A stretch of 64,000 bases of DNA. Origin: Pseudomonas sp. stari2. GTDB taxonomy: Bacteria; Pseudomonadota; Gammaproteobacteria; Pseudomonadales; Pseudomonadaceae. Positions 43,819 to 50,408 of the stretch are shown here, one piece after another. The stretch covers positions 2,971,501 to 3,035,500 of the forward strand of contig NZ_CP099760.1 in assembly GCF_040760005.1 (NCBI RefSeq), read 5' to 3'. The notes below the pieces were generated by a model, which saw nothing but the letters and a program-made list of their open reading frames with translations, did no database searches and was not told where the DNA came from. Numbering within the stretch: the first letter of the stretch is position 1; each line of letters starts with the position of its first letter. Made by a program: the position numbers and the translations under genes.

Positions 43819-44288
43819 TTAGCCGTTCTCGTGATTTTTCTTGCAGTGTAATAAATGACGCCTATCAAAAAGTGCTTGAGCTCCCACGCCCAAGCGCCCG
43901 CGAGCATGCAGATAACCAGAAAATGAAAATATTGAGCAAATTCTGTAAAGGGCACTTTTTGTGCGCTTTTTCCAACCAGTCCAAGAGTCATCAGGCTGAT
44001 GCAAAAAGTACTCAAACACCGTAAGGCGAGATAGCAAATGTCTATGATGTTGGTCGTGTACACCCAGCTTTTTGCGGATTCAGAAAACAAGGCAGACCAC
44101 ACCAGATGAAACGCGCTTGCGTAGATGAAGCTCAGGCTTAGGCGTTGCGCCACGTCAACACCGGAACTGAGGTAAAACTCCGAATAGAATTGGTCGAGAG
44201 AAATGCCTACCGGACGAAAGAGGTCGAGGAGGGGAAACAGGACAACCCCACCTGCGAGATAGATAGCTACAAAAGCGATGATTTTCAT
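43815..44288 (-). CDS. Hypothetical four-helix membrane protein
   Basis: 157 residues from an ATG with GGAG upstream (another ATG four codons earlier, at 44300, is possible). About four membrane segments are seen (MKIIAFVAIYLAGGVVLFPL, FIYASAFHLVWSALF, ALRCLSTFCISLMTLGLV, FHFLVICMLAGAWAWEL). Family not recognised. It overlaps the downstream exported-protein gene by four bases. It lies inside the island, so it was likely acquired with it. Confidence 0.6.
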   Translation of the reverse strand: MKIIAFVAIYLAGGVVLFPLLDLFRPVGISLDQFYSEFYLSSGVDVAQRLSLSFIYASAFHLVWSALFSESAKSWVYTTNIIDICYLALRCLSTFCISLMTLGLVGKSAQKVPFTEFAQYFHFLVICMLAGAWAWELKHFLIGVIYYTARKITRTAK

Positions 44289-44427
44289 CCTGCACTCCAT
44301 TGCTCCGTAAACGGCATCGGTTGACGACTTTTCGGCTAGGGCAAGCCGATAGCATAGTCATCCTTGTCACATCCGTTTATTTGGCCTGGGAGCAATGTCT
44401 CAAGCCTGACCATTGGCGGCGTCAGGT

Positions 44428-44700
44428 TCATACCTGGATGTCTTTTTCGAACGCCTGTAGTTGCCTTATCGGGTCCCAACCGCTCGGCGACGCTTGAGCT
44501 TCGCTCCACCAAAGCATCCCGCTGGAGACCCATGATCTACGCAATTCAGCATGAGCCGCGGTCGTGTCGTCGTAGCCAAACTGCGTACCGCAGCACGGGC
44601 AGATGGCAAACGAAGAGCAGCCCAGTTCGTCGTACGGAGCCTCTTCAAGCCCGGTGTATCCACAAACCGGACAAAGATATGAAACGTTGCCTGCAATCAT
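44428..44700 (-). CDS. CPCC-type cysteine-rich zinc-ribbon protein
   Basis: 90 residues. Two cysteine pairs with the pattern YLCPVCGYTGLEEAPYD and FAICPCCGTQFGYDD bind zinc in all likelihood. The C-terminus is Trp-rich (SGMLWWSEAQASPSGWDPIR). It resembles the CPCC cysteine-rich domain that is common in small immunity-like proteins next to polymorphic toxins. No toxin gene is seen here, so the role is open. Confidence 0.65.
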   Translation of the reverse strand: MIAGNVSYLCPVCGYTGLEEAPYDELGCSSFAICPCCGTQFGYDDTTAAHAELRRSWVSSGMLWWSEAQASPSGWDPIRQLQAFEKDIQV

Positions 44701-44797
44701 CCCGACTCCGGATTACTGGCCTATAGGATCTGTTGTCGGCGTGCTCGATGATCTCTGGAGCTTTATTCCGACTCTTTTCAACTGACACCCAAAACGT

Positions 44798-44845
44798 AAA
44801 AAAGGGGACTGATTAGTTCCATAAAATAAATCAGTCCCCTTTGTT
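44798..44845. repeat. GGGGACTGA hairpin, copy 3
   Basis: AAAAGGGGACTGATTA pairs with TAAATCAGTCCCCTTTG around an AT-rich loop, ending in GTTTTT, so also a possible terminator. It ends 13 bp before a short ORF. Confidence 0.7.
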
Positions 44846-44858
44846 TTTGAATTTCTAT

Positions 44859-45008
44859 ATGAGACGCGGCACGCTCAGCGCCCATGATGTGGAGAACTTT
44901 CCCACTTCACTCAAGCAGAAGCTTGTTTTGATGCAATGGAGTGCAATCTCGTTGCTTTCTGCGATGGCTGTACTGGTTGCTTTGGGGAAATCAGGAGTAC
45001 TCAAGTGA
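44859..45008 (+). CDS. Candidate 49-residue small membrane protein
   Basis: An open frame starting MRRGTLSAHDVENFPTSLKQ, with one hydrophobic stretch near the C-terminus (AISLLSAMAVLVALG). There is no good ribosome site. It lies directly after the third GGGGACTGA hairpin, in the same place relative to it as other island genes. Codon use is neutral. It could also be a fragment of a longer lost gene. Confidence 0.3.
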   Translation: MRRGTLSAHDVENFPTSLKQKLVLMQWSAISLLSAMAVLVALGKSGVLK

Positions 45009-45075
45009 CCGGATGAGGCGCTTGTTCAGCCTCGTTTGAACGCTCGGAGTGGCTACAGACGAAGGCGCCACAAGA

Positions 45076-45363
45076 ATGAAAAAGCATACAATCGTAGCAG
45101 CCCTCGCCCTAGTGACCACGCTCTACGTCGGCTACTACGAAGCCCTTGAGGACGGAGACATCGAGACCATTGTCTTCATCAAAAAGCAACCGACGTTTCA
45201 GATGAAGTTCTACAACATCCACGCTAACGATGGAGAGATCAGGAAGGTAGAACGCCTGACAGCAGAGGAGCGGGGGTGGATTATTGATTACTGCAGGTAT
45301 CGCTTGGGAATCGACACAGACCTGAAGACTCAGGATGGCGTCGAGATGTGCCGCAAAAAATAG
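45076..45363 (+). CDS. Small exported or membrane-anchored protein
   Basis: 95 residues starting MKKHTIVAALALVTTLYVGY, a signal peptide or single N-terminal anchor, then an acidic and basic mixed domain with FQMKFYNIHANDGEIRKVER, DYCRYRLG and MCRKK (two cysteines). A start upstream at 45049 is less likely. Not recognised. It stands alone between the 49-codon ORF and the convergent DUF6124 copy B. Confidence 0.5.
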   Translation: MKKHTIVAALALVTTLYVGYYEALEDGDIETIVFIKKQPTFQMKFYNIHANDGEIRKVERLTAEERGWIIDYCRYRLGIDTDLKTQDGVEMCRKK

Positions 45364-45449
45364 AAATGCTCATTTGGCCGAGGTCGTCAGTTACAGCTGA
45401 CAACCTCGGCCATTTTCTTTCCGGCTGTTGATCTAAAGCGCTCAGCCGC

Positions 45450-45812
45450 TTACGTCTTCACCTCAACATGATCCAACGCCTGATTCACCGCCAGCTCGCT
45501 CAACATCACCAACTGCGCAATCCCGATCGCAGTCTTGCGATGAGCAGGCTCCAGCGTGGCCGCAAAGTTGTTGAGCATTTCGCTGGCCGACCCCAGTGAT
45601 TCGCTGGCGTTGGCGAGCAGAGATTCGGTGTTGTAGGCCGGGTTGGCCAGATACATGGGGTCGTGTTTGTGGTGGCTGCCCATGATGCGTTGTTGCGGGG
45701 TGAGGTAGTGGTCGAGGGCGCGTTCGGCGGCTTCGTTGAGGGTTCGGGAGTCGGGGAATTTGTAGGGTGAAACCGGATCGGTTTCGGGTGGGTTTGGTGT
45801 TGGCTTGAACAT
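45450..45812 (-). CDS. DUF6124-family protein, copy B
   Basis: 120 residues starting MFKPTPNPPETDPVSPYKFP and including LNEAAERALDHYLTP. The C-terminal helical part NASESLGSASEMLNNFAATL and IGIAQLVMLSELAVNQALDH matches copy A (42936-43322). The middle loop differs fully. As with copy A, a long leader with the same element order precedes it. Function unknown; paralogues in inverted orientation 2.1 kb apart suggest duplication within the island. Confidence 0.85.
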   Translation of the reverse strand: MFKPTPNPPETDPVSPYKFPDSRTLNEAAERALDHYLTPQQRIMGSHHKHDPMYLANPAYNTESLLANASESLGSASEMLNNFAATLEPAHRKTAIGIAQLVMLSELAVNQALDHVEVKT

Positions 45813-46130
45813 AGATGTAGCTCCATATGGGACTTAAGGAGCCATCACTCTCGCTACCAAACGAGTGGTGGTGGCCATACGAAGGTTGGTAGACCGGCCC
45901 ATATGGAAAATCCGGCGCGCCCGAGGACGCCCTGCGCATGGCCACCATAAGACAAATGCCGAAAGGGCATCTGCGCTAGGTGACGTTATGCGTCATATGG
46001 GAGGTCGGGCTACCAAACCCGATCACTGTTTTTCAGTGACCCGGAAACGATAAGACCCGCACCCCAGACGCACAAGCCGGCGGATTCTGGCGTAGTCGTA
46101 GGCAATGACGCAAGGCGTTGTAGCCTTGAG
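45813..46130 (-). promoter_or_regulatory. Structured 5' leader of DUF6124 gene, copy B
   Basis: Minus strand, in order: the 27-nt identical core (46095-46069); a hairpin around a T/A loop (46040-46021, GTCACTG/CAGTGAT); a long stem with arms GGTGG-CCAT-GCG (45946-45935) and CGT-ATGG-CCA-CCACC (45881-45867); ACTCG/CGAG (45866-45847); then a GGAG ribosome site. Relative to leader A, the inner helix CTGT/ACAG is CCAT/ATGG here: two base pairs changed on both sides, with pairing and the three-base bulge kept. Confidence 0.55.
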
Positions 46131-46286
46131 GAAGTAACGCTGAGTGTCTTTAAACGGCATTGAAAAAATCGGTTAAACAGGCTATCGGCACAGCGTCCGT
46201 TCGTGCGGTAGAGGAGGGGCCGCCAGTGATTGAGCAGGGTGAAAGACGAACCCAAGAGAATGACCGTTGGTCGTAAACATCCGACT

Positions 46287-46306
46287 ACCTGTCAGATCTG
46301 ACAGGT
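46287..46306. promoter_or_regulatory. Perfect 20-bp palindrome upstream of the Ig-like gene
   Basis: ACCTGTCAGATCTGACAGGT is a perfect inverted repeat, 66 bp before the start codon of the Ig-like gene. It could be an operator for a dimeric regulator or an mRNA hairpin. Confidence 0.5.
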
Positions 46307-46372
46307 GACGCTTCCTGCGATCCTCGATTGAATCACTCCGTCAAACCAATCCCACGAAACGGAGTTACTGAC

Positions 46373-46672
46373 ATGTCTACATCCAAGTCCAATGCCACCG
46401 TACCCGCGATCCTCTCTATCAGGGATTCCAAGGGTGAAGTACCTCAAAACGGAATAACCTCTGATACCACTGTGAGTGTCGCAGGTCTCTCGGAATCAGG
46501 GACGAACGTCGGTGTGTTCGATGGAACAATCTTGAAAGGTAATGTCCTTGCTGACGCAGAAGGCCAATGGTTACTGGCCTTAAGTGGGCTGACCGCGGGC
46601 GTGCACAGCATTACCGCCTCTGCTGACGGATCTGTGTCACCTCCCAGAACATTTTCAGTGGTTCAACAGTAG
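46373..46672 (+). CDS. Small Ig-like domain protein
   Basis: 99 residues starting MSTSKSNATVPAILSIRDSK; the body has the bacterial Ig-like repeat pattern seen in large adhesins (GEVPQNGITSDTTVSVAGLS, GQWLLALSGLTAGVHSITAS). There is no signal peptide. It is a single Ig-like unit on its own. CGGAG precedes the ATG nine bases upstream. It is the last gene of the island before hxcV. Confidence 0.75.
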   Translation: MSTSKSNATVPAILSIRDSKGEVPQNGITSDTTVSVAGLSESGTNVGVFDGTILKGNVLADAEGQWLLALSGLTAGVHSITASADGSVSPPRTFSVVQQ

Positions 46673-46780
46673 AAAATAGATTCAATGGTTGCGAGTGAAG
46701 ATCGGGAGATTTGAGGCGCGAGGTCCTCAAGGATCCCGATCTGTTCTCCCTCGGGCCTGGCGTTTTTGAGCAGACCAGAG

Positions 46781-47161
46781 CTATGGGGTATCCGGGCGGC
46801 TGAGCAGTGTTTCAAGCCTCGCCAGCGGCGGCGCTTCCCGGCTGCGGTCAAAGACTTGCACACCAACCTTCAACAACCGCCCATTCTCCGCCCCCCCAAT
46901 CACCTGCTCACACCGCAACAACAACCGTCCTTGATCACACTCAACCGCCTTAACCCCCATCGGCAATCTCCCTTCCAACCGGAGTTCCGCCATCCGACTC
47001 TGCGCCGCAATCATCGCAATCGAACGATCCCGCAAAACCCCGCTGCTCTGCGTCATCAACCCCGCCACACGAACAGCGGCGGACATGGCCACGGCGATGA
47101 TCGCCAGCGCGACAAGCACTTCAATCAGAGTGAATCCGGCTTGCGGGGAGGGGGTGCGCAT
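46781..47161 (-). CDS. hxcV: Type II secretion minor pseudopilin, GspI type
   Basis: 126 residues from the ATG giving MRTPSPQAGFTLIEVLVALA with the pilin-like leader and +5 Glu. Then QSRMAELRLEGRLPMGVKAV and a short beta domain fit GspI. A longer frame to 47230 adds an unlikely leader of 23 residues. It is on the minus strand, with hxcT divergent from it, as in P. aeruginosa. It marks the right end of the island. Confidence 0.82.
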   Translation of the reverse strand: MRTPSPQAGFTLIEVLVALAIIAVAMSAAVRVAGLMTQSSGVLRDRSIAMIAAQSRMAELRLEGRLPMGVKAVECDQGRLLLRCEQVIGGAENGRLLKVGVQVFDRSREAPPLARLETLLSRPDTP

Positions 47162-47307
47162 CGGGGGCTCGGGCAGTCGGGCAGCCCTTGACGCTAACGC
47201 CCGTGCTTGACGGCTTGACGACGAAAACACCCGAGGATTTTCAACATCCCTGACATATCTTCTTGCAACACTGCGCGTCGAATCGAATCAAGCCAGGGAA
47301 TGACGAG

Positions 47308-47766
47308 ATGGATATCGCGCAATTCAAACAGCCCAGTCGACCGAGCCGGATGCCCCGTGGGCAGCAGGGTTTCACGCTGATCGAGATCATGGTGGTCGTG
47401 GTGATTCTCGGGATTCTGGCGGCGATGGTGGTGCCCAAGGTGCTCGACCGGCCGGATCAGGCGCGGGCCACGGCGGCGAAGCAGGACATTGGCGGGTTGA
47501 TGCAGGCGCTGAAGCTGTATCGCCTCGATCACGGCACTTACCCGAGCCAGAGCCAGGGCCTGAAGGTGCTGGTGGAGCGGCCGGCCGATGCGAATAACAG
47601 CAACTGGCGCTCGTACCTGGAGCGCCTGCCGAATGACCCGTGGGGTCGTCCTTATCAGTACCTCAATCCCGGTGCCAACGGCGAGATCGATATCTTTTCT
47701 CTCGGCGCCGACGGCCAGCCTGACGGCGACGGCGTGAATGCCGACATTGGTTCCTGGCAGTTGTAA
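47308..47766 (+). CDS. hxcT: Type II secretion major pseudopilin, GspG type
   Basis: 152 residues. Leader ends RGQQG, then FTLIEIMVVVVILGILAAMV, then the GspG signature QDIGGLMQALKLYRLDHGTY and the LNPGANGEIDIFSLGADGQP calcium-binding end. It forms the body of the pseudopilus. The start is chosen at the ATG at 47308; 24-odd leader residues are longer than usual. It begins the run hxcT to hxcS. Confidence 0.92.
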   Translation: MDIAQFKQPSRPSRMPRGQQGFTLIEIMVVVVILGILAAMVVPKVLDRPDQARATAAKQDIGGLMQALKLYRLDHGTYPSQSQGLKVLVERPADANNSNWRSYLERLPNDPWGRPYQYLNPGANGEIDIFSLGADGQPDGDGVNADIGSWQL

Positions 47767-47774
47767 GACCGGTC

Positions 47775-48728
47775 ATGAACAGCCAATCGAACCAGCAGGG
47801 GATGGCGATCATCAGTGCGCTGCTGATTGCGGCGGTGGTCGCGGTGATCGCCGCCGGCATGCTGACCCGCCAGAGCGTTTCGACCCGGGCGCTGGAAGCC
47901 GAACAACTGCGCGTGCAGGGCCGTTGGCTGTTGCACGGCGGGTTGGAGATCAGCCGGCAATTGTTGTGGGACGCGCGGCAGCGCGATCCGCTGACCCGGC
48001 TCGATCAACCCTGGGCGCAGCGCTTGAACACCCAAGGTTTCGAGGGGCGGCTGGAGGACGAGCAGGGCAAGTTCAACCTGCGCAATCTGGTGGCCAACGA
48101 GCGGATCGATGACGCGCAGGTGCAGGCGTTCGAGCGCTTGTGCGAGTTGATTGGTGTCAGCAGCGGCTTGAGTCGGCGCATCAGTCAGCGGGTGATCGGC
48201 TCTTATCCGCACTTGTTGAATGCCCAAGTGGTGGACAAGCCTGTGGCGAAAAACACCTTCGACAGCGGGCGCGCCACGTCGCCGTCCGCGTCGCGCAAAC
48301 CGCAGTCGCCGACCTTGCCGATGCTGCGCACGCTTGATGATTTGCGCAGTGTCGACGGGGTCAACGATGCGGTTTTGGCGAAACTGGCGCCGTACCTGAC
48401 GGTGATTCCGGCGACCACCTGGCTCAACGGCAACACCGCCACGGCGCCGGTGCTGGCGGCTTATGTGCCGGGGCTTTCGCTGGAGCGGGCGCAGGCGTTA
48501 ATCAATGAGCGCGACGCCGGGCGCTGGTTTATCAATCGCGGGGATTTCGTCAATCGCCTGCGCCTGCCGCAACTGGAGATCACCAGCGTCAAGGTCGGCA
48601 TCACCAGCGATTGGTTTCGGCTGCGCGGGCAGGCGCGGCGGGATCAGCGGCGGGTGAGCCTCGATGCGTTGTTGCATCGCAGCCAGGATCGTTTGCCGCA
48701 AGTGATCTGGTCGCGGGTGGGCGTATGA
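47775..48728 (+). CDS. hxcX: Type II secretion pseudopilin tip protein, GspK type
   Basis: 317 residues. The leader QQGMAIISALLIAAVVAVIA lacks the +5 Glu, a known peculiarity of GspK, which caps the tip. It has the EGRLEDEQGKFNLRNLVANE stretch and the SAM-like alpha domains (LPMLRTLDDLRSVDGVNDAV). It starts eight bases after the hxcT stop and overlaps hxcY. Confidence 0.9.
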   Translation: MNSQSNQQGMAIISALLIAAVVAVIAAGMLTRQSVSTRALEAEQLRVQGRWLLHGGLEISRQLLWDARQRDPLTRLDQPWAQRLNTQGFEGRLEDEQGKFNLRNLVANERIDDAQVQAFERLCELIGVSSGLSRRISQRVIGSYPHLLNAQVVDKPVAKNTFDSGRATSPSASRKPQSPTLPMLRTLDDLRSVDGVNDAVLAKLAPYLTVIPATTWLNGNTATAPVLAAYVPGLSLERAQALINERDAGRWFINRGDFVNRLRLPQLEITSVKVGITSDWFRLRGQARRDQRRVSLDALLHRSQDRLPQVIWSRVGV

Positions 48729-49870
48729 GCCAGTTGCGCGTGAATTTGCCGCCGCTGGCGGAGCTGGGTCTCGACAGTGAAGTGGATTGTGCGTGGCTGG
48801 ATCGTCAGGGGCAGGTCACTCGCCAGGAACGCGTGCGGCTCGACACGCTGCCGAAGCAACCGCTGGTGTGCTTTCTGCACCCGTCGGACAGCCTGTTGGC
48901 GAGCATCGATTTGCCGCCGCTGCCCGCGAATAAAACTGCTGCGGCGGTGCAATGTGCGGCACAGGCCTTGATGCTCGGCGACAGCGCCGAGATGCACATC
49001 GCCCACAGCACTCGCAATGAAAGCGGCCAGGTGCAGATTGCCTGGGTCGCACGCAAGGATTTGCAGCACCTCGGGCAATTCGGCCTGAACCTCAAAGGCC
49101 TGTACCCGGCGGCCTACAGCTTGCCGGTGATGGCCGGCGGCGTTGGCTGCCTGCACGACGATCATCTGTTGCTGCGCCACGGCCCGAATGCGGCGCAGGT
49201 GCAGCCGATGATCGACGAAGCGTGGCTGCTGGAAACCGGTCTGCCGGCGCACTGGATCGGTGACGGCGCGCCGGAAGCGGTGCAGTCGACATTGCCCGAC
49301 ACGCAGCGAAACGCCGGCCCGTTGCCGAACTGGGGCCTGCACGGCGGCCTCCAGCAACCGGGCACCGAACATCGCGGTTGGGGCAGGGCGCTTGGCTGCT
49401 GTGCGCTGGCACTGGCGGTTTGGGTGATCGGTTTGAACCTGTACGCCGCTCGCGAGGCCGGGCAGGGCCAGCAGCTCAAGGCGCAGATGGCACAGCGGGT
49501 GAAGCAGGCGTTCCCCGAGTTGCCGGTGATCCTCAATCCGCTGCAACAGGCCCGTCAGCAAATCGCCGCTCGCCAGCAAGGTGCGACGGATGCGCCGGGT
49601 CAGGACTTCACGCGGCTGGTGTTGCAGGCCGGCAGCGGTATGCCGTCCATGGCCGGCACGGTGCAGCGGTTGGAGTTTGTCGACGGCGCGTTGCAATTGA
49701 GTCTGCTGCCCGAGGCGCGGCGTTCGGGCAATGACAAGGAATGGCAAGACACGCTGGCCCAGGCCGGCATCAGCATCAGCCCGAATGACGACGGTTGGGT
49801 CTTGCGCCCGGCCGGCGAGGCGACCGCCGCCACCGACAACGACGACAGCAGCGGAGCCGAAGATGAATAG
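48725..49870 (+). CDS. hxcY: Type II secretion inner-membrane protein, GspL type
   Basis: 381 residues from the ATG that overlaps the hxcX stop. The cytoplasmic actin-like domain (CFLHPSDSLLASIDLPPLPA, AQALMLGDSAEMH) binds the GspE ATPase. One membrane helix lies near residues 225-243 (LGCCALALAVWVIGLNLYAA). A periplasmic ferredoxin-like end follows (MAGTVQRLEFVDGALQLSLL). The last residues are acidic. Confidence 0.9.
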   Translation: MSQLRVNLPPLAELGLDSEVDCAWLDRQGQVTRQERVRLDTLPKQPLVCFLHPSDSLLASIDLPPLPANKTAAAVQCAAQALMLGDSAEMHIAHSTRNESGQVQIAWVARKDLQHLGQFGLNLKGLYPAAYSLPVMAGGVGCLHDDHLLLRHGPNAAQVQPMIDEAWLLETGLPAHWIGDGAPEAVQSTLPDTQRNAGPLPNWGLHGGLQQPGTEHRGWGRALGCCALALAVWVIGLNLYAAREAGQGQQLKAQMAQRVKQAFPELPVILNPLQQARQQIAARQQGATDAPGQDFTRLVLQAGSGMPSMAGTVQRLEFVDGALQLSLLPEARRSGNDKEWQDTLAQAGISISPNDDGWVLRPAGEATAATDNDDSSGAEDE

Positions 49871-50408
49871 CCCCTCGCTTGCGAAATACCGCGCCGGTTG
49901 GCAGCGCTTCAATGCTCAGTTGCAGGCCCGCTGGCAGCCGTTGGCCGTGCGGGAAAAACGCATGGTCGTCGGCATGGCGGCGCTGCTGTTGGGGCTGTTT
50001 GTGTGGGTGGCGTTGATTCAGCCGCCACTGAAGAAGATCGCCGCGTCGCAAGTCGAAACCCCGAAACTGCGCGCCCAGGCCGAAGCGCTGGAAGTGTTGT
50101 TGCGCGACGTCAGCGTGCGCCCGGACGGGCAGAACCTCGAGCAGTCGCTGCAGCAGACCTTGCAGGCCAGCGGACTGGGCGGCCATTACCAATTGGCGGC
50201 CGCGTCCGCCGGCTGGCAGTTGACCTTCGACGCGGCACCCGCCGACGCCGTGCTCGACTGGCTGCTGAGCCAACCCCGGAATTTTTCACTGCAAGTGGTC
50301 GAGGCCCGTCTGCAACGCGCAGACGACGCCGCGACCGATGACACGGCCGGCACTCTGTCGGGCACCGTACGCATGGATCAGGCGCTGGGCGCTAAGGAAG
50401 CTTCATGA
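49863..50408 (+). CDS. hxcZ: Type II secretion inner-membrane protein, GspM type
   Basis: 181 residues with a short cytoplasmic start (RWQPLAVREKRMVVGMAALL), one membrane helix, then a periplasmic ferredoxin-like domain that pairs with GspL (QSLQQTLQASGLGGHYQLAA, VLDWLLSQPRNFSLQVVEAR). It overlaps hxcY by eight bases and hxcQ by four. Confidence 0.88.
   Translation: MNSPSLAKYRAGWQRFNAQLQARWQPLAVREKRMVVGMAALLLGLFVWVALIQPPLKKIAASQVETPKLRAQAEALEVLLRDVSVRPDGQNLEQSLQQTLQASGLGGHYQLAAASAGWQLTFDAAPADAVLDWLLSQPRNFSLQVVEARLQRADDAATDDTAGTLSGTVRMDQALGAKEAS

Noticed and set aside
45463..45948. 161-codon minus-strand frame over DUF6124 copy B and its leader
   Set aside because: It runs through the leader and then the DUF6124 gene in another frame. 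The DUF6124 frame has a paralogue and a ribosome site; this frame does not.
40101..46780. CRISPR array or integrase in the island
   Set aside because: No regularly spaced direct repeats and no recombinase or transposase frame were found. The three hairpins are too few and too far apart to be an array.
40101..46780. Direct repeats at the island ends marking an attachment site
   Set aside because: I compared the sequence after hxcP with that before hxcV by eye and saw no convincing repeat. A self-alignment would be needed.
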